Positions 55,001-64,000 of a DNA stretch of 64,000 nucleotides are shown one piece after another. The stretch is taken from assembly GCF_000499845.2 (NCBI RefSeq), contig NC_023756.2:30343895-30407894 (forward strand), in the 5' to 3' direction. The notes under the pieces were generated by a model. That model saw only the letters and a program-made list of their open reading frames with translations, searched no databases and was not told the DNA's origin. The translations under genes and the position numbers were made by a program. The DNA is from Phaseolus vulgaris (lineage: Eukaryota; Streptophyta; Magnoliopsida; Fabales; Fabaceae). Position 1 is the first letter of the stretch, and every line of letters starts with the position of its first letter.

Positions 55001-58000
55001 TTTTAATTTTAAAAATGCCACTATATTTTTTGATTTACATTATTTAACAATGAAACTGGTGCATATTAGTCGTAAAAGAAAGTTGTAGCTATTACTATGT
55101 TATGTTAAATGTTACTATTATCCTCTTTAATTTTATAATATTTTATTTAAGTTTAAGTCAATAGAATATTTTAAAATAAATATGAAAAGTAAATGTAATT
55201 TTATTAAAAGCATTAAAGAGTTTAATTTTATTTATTATAAGTAGAAAAGGTTGAATTATTTATTTAAAATTAGAAAAATAAGTGTCACTTTATTAAAAAT
55301 ACAAAAATATGTATATTTATTTTTAAAATATTCATTTAGTATAATTTCTCATTATCAAATCAAATTTATTATCCATTTATGAAAAAGATATATAATCTAT
55401 CTTTCCCGATTTGCTTTTCAGATTTTTTTAACTTTGAATAATTCTTTATTGTTGCATTGCATTGATTGTCCCAAAAATTTCTAAATTCATGTATAAGTTC
55501 CCATTTCTAATATACACTCCAAATAAAAGACAAGACGTGTTCCAAAGTGGTCACTATTGGTTCTAGTAATTTATTTTCAAACACTAATCAGTGTTATTAT
55601 GATATTGATTAAGAGTTAAATTATGAAATTTTAGTGTGTGTATAAATGTGTTTTTCAATTTATTTTATTAAATATGTTCTTTTTCCGTTATTTTAATATA
55701 AAATTGGATTTTTTTCTAGTATAAATTTTATATTTGTTTTTTTTAGTCTAAGTTTCTTGGAGTAATAAAAAAATTATTGAAATGGATCCTTGTTAATTTT
55801 TGTGATAAACAAATTTTCAGTGTTAAAAAAAATCATCATTTCAATAATTTTTTTAATTAGTTATTTAGAAGTTTTAAAGTTTTGAACTATAAATAAAAAA
55901 TAATTTAATAAAAAGAAAACATATTTAATTTTTTAATATGTTAAACATCTTTTTTTAATTTTTAGAACAATGATTAACAGGACTTTAGTTTTATTTTTTT
56001 TATTGGAGAGATGTGCATTGTGCTAACTTTGTTGTAAAGAGTTGAAAAATAAAACCAATTGAAATTAATTGGCTCCTGAAAATGATACAAACTTTGTTGG
56101 GTTGTTAAGCTGTCTCATGTCATGTCTTGTTTTTGAACCCATGTGACTATTTGAGACCATTTCTCAAGGTCATTTTCAAAGACAAAACCCTAAGTCAATA
56201 GTGGTTAATTAATATTAAACATTTGGTGATTTGAGGGAAGCAAATTTCAAGTTTCACGTGGGTTTGGTTAAACACACACTACTCCTTATTCATCACTTTC
56301 CACTGTTACTTCAACCTTTCATTGAAATTTAGGGGCCATGCAACTGTTTAATTGGGTGGACATGTACCATTATTTCCTGTGCCCTGTGTCCATTATAAAA
56401 TAGGACATCTTAATTTACAATGTTTTTTATTTCATTTTTTTTAGAGACATGTGAATCATTTCAAGGAGTTATATTAATATATTAACAGTGTTGCTTTATT
56501 TACCTTAATATTTAATTATAAATTATTTTGCATGAGAAGTTGGTTGATTTCTATTAAAACCTTAATGTGATTTTTAATTGATTGATTTGTAAAGATTTTT
56601 TACATTGAAGTTGCATGAAAATTATATATATGGCAATTCTTTTACTACAATATTCCTAAGCAACAAAAGTATTTTCCTACTGAGGTAAGTTAAGCCAGGT
56701 TGGAAAGGCCATTCAATTTTATTTTTTTTCTTATTTGAGTACATTTTCATGAAGTCATACCTACGTAGTTATATGTAGTTAGTTACAAATCACATCAATA
56801 CAAAATTTGGATGTTGGTATATGAAAAAGAACTTATTGAAAAAGAGAAATGTTAATAGCTCACTCTTTTAATATACTATTTATAATATATTTTCTTTTAT
56901 GTGTTAAAACAAATTTTTTTCTATTAAAAGCTACCAAATCATGAGTGTTCATAAACAGAGAATGAGATTTATATAATTTTTTTATCTCTAATATTTTTAG
57001 CTAATCATAAAAAAAGTGCTAAAAAGAGTATATTGTTAAAATTTCTTATCACAAAATAATATGGCATGTATCTATACATTTTATATGGCGTTGTGTTGAA
57101 GGATGACTTAATTAAAAAAACTAATTCTCAATATATAAAAAAAAATAAAAAAAAGTCAAATTTTAGATAAAGTTGTGTTTAGGGTTTAGGTCAAATTAAT
57201 GATATATGCATTTTCCCAAATATTACATAGCTTTCATTAAAAACATATTGTTCTATTCTTAAAAAAAAATATCAGAACATCTATAGGGAATTCCAAGTTT
57301 TATCCTTTAAATAAAGTTTTACTTTTTCCATATAAATTTGTATAAGAATAGAGACCTCAATGAGTTAAAACAGTAATATTTTATTAATTAGATTAAAAAA
57401 TTTATAAAAAACTAAACAACTTAAACCTTTTTTATAAAATTACTATCACTCTAAAATATATATATATATATATATTAATTATTATTTTTCTTTAAGTTTT
57501 TTAATGACATATTTTTTTCAATATCCAAACTCATTATACTGAAGTTAGTAAAGAGAAATCAATCATAATTTCGTCTAAAGCATGTTTTTTCTTGGGTTGA
57601 TTGCATGTGGATGGTTGCATATATGTCATTGCATGTGTGATTTGTTGGGCAAAGATGGTGTTTTGTCAATCTAAAGTTATAACATACCTTTAGTTTGATG
57701 ATTAGAGTTTTCTTTAGGTAGGTTTAATTTTCTTATGTTAAAATTAAGAATTTTAAAATTTTGTTTAGAGAAGTTAGAATTTTAGGTAAAAGAAGCTAAC
57801 CATAATTTGGTAACACTTGGAGTAGAAGACTTGGACTATGTAGATGTGACTTGGTCACAATTATGAAGTTTTGTGTAATAATATTATATTTATGTAAATT
57901 TTCCATATTGAATTATTTTAAGATGTAAAATATATGATCATTTTGATGGAGATTTGTAATGTTGGAAGTTGTTGTCGGACTTGTGTGTGTTTTTCACTAG

Positions 58001-60560
58001 AAATTGTGAAAATGTGAACATGTTTTAATTTGGTAAAAATAATAGTTTTAGAATAGAAATTAGAACTTAAAATTGAAAAAACTTATGATTTAGAGATGTT
58101 TGGATATAAATGTGTCACATAATATGTATTTGTAGATTTGGATGTTGAATGTAGTAAGCTTGAACCAATTTGATCTCTATAAAATTGAAAAATTATGGGA
58201 CTTTACTTCTTTTCAAAAGTTAGAACATATTAATATTGGTTGGATCAATTTGGCACATGTCTTATACATGATTGCAGGTCTTTAGTTTCTGTATTTTTCG
58301 CTCAAGCCGTACTTTGATCACTAAAGCTAACATGTAGTTGAGAAGAGGGCCCAATTCAAGGTGATTTTCCTCGAGTGAAAATCTTTTATATTAGAGAGAG
58401 GTTTGACACAACTCAATTTTTACTCAAATGAGGTTTTTGTCGCTAAAGTGAGAAAGAAATTGTTTAAGTGGAAGAATTTTCGCTTAAGCTAAAATCCCTA
58501 AAAGTACTTTGAGACTTTAAAAAGTGTTTATTCAATTAAATGAATATGATTATTATACGCGCACACACACATATAAGAGAGAGAGAAATGATAAAATTAT
58601 ATATTTAATATTTTTTTTTCATTTTAGATGAATTTTGTTGTATAAAATATGTATAGTGTAGGATGAATTATGAGGTGTAAGTTTATGTGAATTGAATATA
58701 ATGAAGTGTGAACGTGATGTTACTAAGGAGTTAATATTATTTGTTATGTAATTATGAATGTGTTGAATTTGGTGATATATGTAAAGAGATTATTCTAACT
58801 TTAATGTTTACTACACTTGCACATAGAAAAGTATTAGGTAGTGAGATTATAGAGAGGTTTTTGTGACTTAACTTGTGTGAAATCAAACTAGTTCTTGTAA
58901 ATCACAAGAATTTATCATGTCACATAAGTAGATAGTGTTTCTATCTTTGGATGGAGTGTCGAAAAGGACAATATATATAGAATATTGGGTGTCTCAATTC
59001 AACACATCTATCTCTTCTAAAAGTAAGTGTCTAGTGTAATGGACCTCAAGGTGCATGAGTATGATGTGTCAAGTGATGCCTATAGATTTTGACATGTGAT
59101 GAATAAACACTTGAGTTGATTCTATGTTTGTTAATATGTTTGTAGTGTGAATATAATAAGTAAATGTGAGATGTCTGGATTTGATTATATAACTTGTTTT
59201 ATATGTGTGTATGTTATGTATGTTTTTTTTTTTTTAATAAAGATTTTTTTGTTTTTCTCTTTAAGTCTTGTGGGACTATGTCCATTAAGAGCTAAGAAAG
59301 TATCAACCAACAATATAAAACTTTGTTTTTTAATAAAGATTTTTCATTGTTCCTCTCCTCGAACTTAGGAGATTGTTTAAACTAAAGACCGAGAGAATCT
59401 TAATTAAAGATATTAAGTTTTCTTTTTTAATAGAGTCTGGCTCGTCTTCTTAAATGTACACTAAAGACTAAAAAGATCTAGTCCAAAGATATAAAATTTT
59501 CTTTGAACTCTTAATATCATACCCAAGCATGGAAGTCAATCTACAACCTAGTACCAAGAACATGTCAAACACTTAAAACAACATTGTCTTAGATTAATCA
59601 CATAAACAACATTATAATTATAATCAAACTAAAAAGAAATTGAGATGAATATATCTAGTTAAACACAAGGTTATCTAGGCAAAAGGTCCATTCAATATAA
59701 ATGTGACACATTTATTACCTTATTTAAATTTCTTATCAATGTCTTTACAAATACTCATTCTCTTTTGAACAAGGAAAAGAAGGGTACCCTAAAAGTTGTT
59801 GAAAGAGTATCTTGGCAGAAGAATTAAAAAAAGAGAAAATAATACATCATACAAGGTCCATTCGGGTCTCACCAAGAAGAATAACAAACCAAGATCACTC
59901 GAAGATATACTCACGTTTACTGTCCTTTCCAAACAAAATTGACTAAAAAAATTATAAAACTGCTACCACATAACTACTAGAAATCTATTTAATGAAATTC
60001 AAAACATTAATTCTTGTACTAAAATATGGTTGACCCAGCTAAAGAGATTAACAGTTCATCAATGAAAGGTTAAAAAAGAAAATCCAAAACAATCTTTGAA
60101 GTTCATATTGATCTGTTTTGCGTTTCCTTTCTGCTTAAACATCCATGTTAATCTGCGAAATATGTATTAATCATAATGTATCATCAAATCGGCTGTTCAT
60201 CCCTGATCTATTATTTAAGTAAAATCATCACACTTGCAACGATTTGTAAGATCAAAATTGCACCTGATGTCTGCATTTACACATGAACTTGAGGATGATA
60301 AGGGGGGGTTTCCTAATTAGCAGCGATTTATATTTTTTAAGGGTGGGAATGACCAGCCAACTATTCAAAACATCATATGGAAAAAAAAAAATTGAATGAA
60401 TGAAATTGGAAGTGTCACCATGTACAAAGGTGTGATGGTAACAAATGAGAACAAGAAAATGGAAGGATAAATGGGTAAGGGTAGTTCCTTGGGCAAAATG
60501 ATCAGAAGTGGTGATTTTATATACACTACACTACAACAAGTAAAGGGCATCTTCCCAAGA
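55001..60560. other. AT-rich spacer without recognised genes
   Basis: About 5.5 kb with only short open frames. Contains a small (TA)n run at 57454-57475, an (ac)n and (ag)n run at 58560-58590, a region with repeated cgctcaag/cgcttaag motifs (58296-58495) and imperfect repeats of about 100 bp at 59235-59515. No RNA gene seen. Confidence 0.5.
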
Positions 60561-60727
60561 TAAAATGGAAGACAATTAGTTTAAGAGAGAATGAGGAAAG
60601 GGGGTAAAAGAAGACTGAGAAGAGAATAAGGATAGACATAAGAACCACCAACAAACAAGGATTCCTCATGCATTCTTGCTTCCCTACAGTGTTGCTCAGT
60701 ATGACAAAATGTTAATGGAGCCTACTC

Positions 60728-63700
60728 CTAAGTTTGGGAAAGAGGTGAACCAGCCCCTTCCGAACTTTGTGCCGCTTGGCTGGCAGATTTGTCTGCACTG
60801 CGAACATTGTATCTTTCATATACCTTATCCCGGTTCTCCAACCACCAGGTTTCTGCTTGGTGCTCTCCGAATCTCCTTCGGCTGCAGTTACATTTACCAT
60901 CAAAGAGAGTATACATATGAACAAAGGTTACAAGAAAAAAACATCTCAGTTTTAAGCAATAACAATCATGTATGAAACCAAATTAGACTAGGTCGTGTAA
61001 AGATGAAAAAACATAGTTAAAGTTCAGATTTTCAAATTCCATATGGGTACAGTAACAATCATGTATGAAACCAAATTAGACTAAGTCGTGTAAAGATGAA
61101 AAAACATAGTTAAAGTTCAGATTTTCAAAATTCCATATGGCCACCTACAGTAGAACAGATAAATATGCAAGTAAAGCAGATACAAATAACCTGGTCAAGT
61201 GGAGGACTTTTGCTTACCTGAAGCGCACTCGCTTCAGATCTCTCGTTCCATCACGGAGTGCCACAAGTGTTATGTAGACACCAGGTTCATACTGTTCAAT
61301 CCATTCTGCCTCAATTTGATTAGTATTAGCAGTAGGTGCAGCATTTCTTGATTTCAGACCACTCTCGTCGTTGTGAAAATTCCCAGAATCCCTACCATCA
61401 TCAGCTGTGCTACCACTGCCTGCCTGAATTAAGCCACCACCATTTGGCAATTTAACATCTGAATAATTATTGGTCCCATTAGAGGTCACAGGGCTCCGGA
61501 TTTGCTGGTGAAGATTAGTTCCTGGTGAATTCCGTGCAGTTCTATTCAGTAGAGAGGATTCGAGTCCCATGGAAGCCAAACTAGAGCCACTGATTGACTC
61601 TGGCCTGGGGTGCTGCTGCTCTCCATTTGAATCTGGAGAGTGGATGCCATTTGGATCAAGACCATTTGGTAGGTAAGCTGGTCTTATGTTCTCAGCATCA
61701 TAAACTCCAGGAGGAAGCTTCTCAGCTAGATCTTTGAGCTGAAACAATGTTGATGGGCAATCAGTATAAGCGTAAAAAAACAGCAGCATAAGAGAGATGT
61801 AAGATAAATTATTCTGAAAAAAATAAATGCAGAGAGACTCAAACCTGTTTGTATACGTCCCAACAGATAAAATAATGTAATTATTAATAAACGGTTAAAC
61901 CAAAAGAAAAAAAATCAAAAACTGAAAACGAAAGATAATTCTTAAATCCTATGGCTAAAGTTAAGAAATTTTATGGACATAAACTTCAACTTGATAGATG
62001 ATTCAATCTTGATGTTCATTTTATCATTGCAGAAAAGTTGAAATCAAGTTACAAATAATATAGCATCACGAGAAAATAAACCAGATCAAAGACATCTGGC
62101 ACCAAGAGAAGTAAATTAACAAGAAAAAACCTGTGCTGTGAGTGACTTTATAACTTCTTTTGCAGCTTTACATTTAGCAGATTCCTCAGCAGCCAGGGAC
62201 ATAGCTTCTTGAGTCTTTTTTGCTGACCTTTGAAGCTCTAGTTCTTGCAGTTCACATCTCTGTTTCAGACCCTCAACCTAATGATATCTATAATTAGACT
62301 TGTCTTGATACCATAAGTGAAAGAAACAACGTATTGTTATATATACGTGACATTAACTTTCTGGCAATTTAAGCAAAGTGATACTGACTGTGTTTTGCTA
62401 GGCTAAAAATTGGTAGGATAACTGTACTGTGTCAAAGAAGGAAAGCTCTACTACTTAATTTACATGAGAGAAGGACAGCAAGAATGCACCTGAGCATGTA
62501 ACTGCTGCACTTCTTGATTTAAAAGCTCATTTGTTTTCTTCAAACTTTCAGCAATACTTTTCGAGAAGGAAAGTCCTGAAATTGTTGGAATTGGCGTAGC
62601 TGAACGAGGGGGACTTGGTCTTCTAGAGAAAGGTGACACAGATCTAGAACTTACTCCTGAAGGTGCAACCACTGGTCTTGGAACTGTTCGTCTCAGATCA
62701 AGAGCAGTGGACAAGACAACATCTTTCAGTTGTAGCAGAGAAGGTGGTTGTGAGGTCCGTACCAGTGAGAATGTATCACTTTTCTTTCCTTGCTTGGCTG
62801 CCTTATTATCTAGTTGCTTTATCAAATCCACATTAGAAGGAACTATTGCCTTGGATAATCTTAGGTCAAATTTGTCTAGCCTATCCTTGTTTTCACCTGA
62901 CAAACGAGGCAAGGCATTCCTTCTATTACTATTGCTAGCTTCAGCAACCTTGTTCAATTTTACATAACAAGAATCACAAACACGATATGGTTTGCCGGGA
63001 TTAGGAGCCAATGCTGCTCTTAATGCTTTCCTTGAACTGCACGAATGGCAGTGGACAAGTCCACAGTTATAACAATTATGCCTCTTTCTAGTAAAGCCAA
63101 ATGCCTGTCTACAAGTACAGCACTGAGACTGCTCGGCACCAGATACCCACTTATGAAGGCATATGGCAGCAGAGTAGTTTGAACCACATGCTATATATTT
63201 CACATGTCTATCCTTCAATGCTTCAATCAAAGCTGGTGTTTTTCGATCTTCAATATCTCCATGACCCAATCTCCCATTTGCACCTTTACCCCAAGTATAA
63301 ACTTCATTTTTGGATGTTAATACAGCAACATGATATGCACCACATGCAATTTCTTCAACAGATTCCCCAGCAATCTTGTCTCCAACCAAGCATGGAAGCT
63401 TCCCATCAGACTGCGGATTCCCAAGTTGACCATAAACAGTACTTCCCATAGTAAAAACACGTCCAGATGTTGTTAGGCCCGCTGTCAAACTGTGCCCACA
63501 AGCAATTTTATGAAAATTGTAATCAATAAGCGCAGGCACACAAGTTGGTTTAAGACGTGCCTCCTTGTCCCCATGTCCAAGGCGATTTTTGTCTCCATCA
63601 CCCCAAGAAAACAATTTACCTGATGATACACTTGTACTGGAGTGTGTTGCAATAACCTCTACAACAGCTGCAGTATGCCACACTCCACATGCTACAGCTA

Positions 63701-64000
63701 TTGTCCTCAGTCCACGCAAGGATTCCACTTCTTTAGGATATGAAACATTTTCCCTATCTCCATGGCCTAGGACACCAAATGTTCCATCACCAAATGTAAA
63801 CAGCTGCCCTGTTGAAGTTATCAAGGCAGTGTGCCATGGACCACAAGCAATAAATGCAATTTGAAGTCCCTCTAATGGACCAACAACTCTCTTTGGTATC
63901 CAATGACTGACATCACTTCCATGACCAAGAAGTCCTGCGTTATGAGTACCATCACCCCATGTGTATAGTTCCCCAGCCATTGTAACAGCACATGAATGGA
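60728..64000 (-). CDS. PRAF: RCC1-FYVE-BRX protein of the PRAF family, 3' part (four exons seen)
   Basis: Coding exons on the minus strand: 64000-62490 (runs off the window), 62277-62131, 61738-61218 and 60881-60728. All introns are GT-AG and the phases fit. The first gives RCC1 beta-propeller repeats ([66 protein letters not shown]). A FYVE-type zinc finger follows ([20 protein letters not shown] to RVCDSC, about 63125-62960), then a Ser/Pro-rich linker and the start of a coiled coil. Exon two ([20 protein letters not shown]) extends the coiled coil. Exon three holds [16 protein letters not shown] and the BRX domain start ([20 protein letters not shown]). The last exon completes BRX ([20 protein letters not shown]) and ends SPLSQT. 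The family also has an N-terminal PH domain, expected beyond the window. Members bind phosphoinositides and are plasma-membrane or polarity-associated. The FYVE basic block is [10 protein letters not shown] instead of the animal R+HHCR form, as known for plant PRAF proteins. No stops or shifts are seen. Confidence 0.93.
60961..61140. repeat. Tandem duplication in the last intron of the PRAF gene (period 93 bp)
   Basis: aacaatcatgtatgaaacca through ttccatatgg occurs twice (60961-61053, 61054-61140) with about two differences. It lies wholly within the intron between exons three and four, so it does not change the protein. Confidence 0.9.

Noticed and set aside
62707..62967. Plus-strand frames opposite the PRAF exon (also 63101-63451, 63565-63864)
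   Set aside because: They are antisense shadows of the RCC1-FYVE coding sequence.
1..64000. CRISPR arrays, bacterial operons, ribosome binding sites
   Set aside because: The sequence is plant nuclear DNA. The evenly spaced repeats found (the dyad pairs, 61-bp units) are inside transposons and lack CRISPR structure.
1..64000. tRNA, rRNA, snoRNA and microRNA genes
   Set aside because: No tRNA-like cloverleaf with A and B boxes or rRNA segment was recognised by eye. The MITE hairpins could yield small RNAs, but no specific microRNA gene can be supported without data.

Overview
This window is plant nuclear DNA, most likely from a phaseoloid legume such as Phaseolus or Vigna. That placement is inferred from the mix of element families and the plant genes, not from a database search. 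It is AT-rich, repeat-dense intergenic sequence with only two genes I regard as genuine and probably intact in what can be seen. One is a small secreted-peptide gene of the IDA/IDL family (22864-23097, +). The other is the 3' part of a gene for an RCC1-FYVE-BRX protein of the PRAF family (60728 to the right edge, -, four exons seen). Almost everything else is transposable elements in several layers, organellar DNA, or a processed pseudogene.

Left part, 1-15 kb. A minus-strand Ty3/gypsy element (gag at 1-291 and 2789-3508, leader, primer-binding site, LTR 3914-4712) is split by the 3' half of a second, plus-strand Ty3 element (about 292-2788). The first element itself sits in the 3' UTR of a Ty1/copia element, whose 3' LTR is 5039-6111. 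Then come a dead ribosomal protein S23 retrocopy (7915-8334, with its 5' end tandemly duplicated), a decayed Athila-type gag region on the minus strand (about 9880-12600) split by another Ty3 3' end, and a probable solo LTR (13878-15066).

Middle, 16-36 kb. There is a plastid ndhB insertion (about 16205-17110, -). Two related CACTA-type MITEs lie at 18904-19283 and 28314-28685, each with matching 3-bp target duplications. The IDL gene follows. A 1.2-kb CACTA-like non-autonomous element (24457-25654) holds an array of hairpin-forming repeats. LINE and LTR fragments come next, then a nearly full-length but frameshifted minus-strand LINE (about 31615-36825).

Right part, 36.8-64 kb. Two related Ty1/copia elements of a SIRE-like type are bounded by LTRs and perfect 5-bp target duplications: B at 36839-42949 (gag and integrase internally deleted, RT/RNase H largely open) and C at 48319-53860 (gag only plus an extra small ORF, no pol). 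Between them is a short-LTR copia remnant (43205-45780, -) and a telomere-like patch. Element C is inserted in a decayed CACTA transposon (46842 to about 55000) that carries a Ulp1-protease-like remnant. About 5.5 kb of AT-rich spacer precedes the PRAF gene.

The most unusual pattern is a 16-bp dyad (arms AAACAA/TTGTTT around CCGA) that recurs in pairs spaced 21 bp start to start. It is found in the LTRs and 3' UTRs of all three SIRE-like copia elements, and also inside gag and pol coding sequence, where 21 bp keeps both copies in the same frame.
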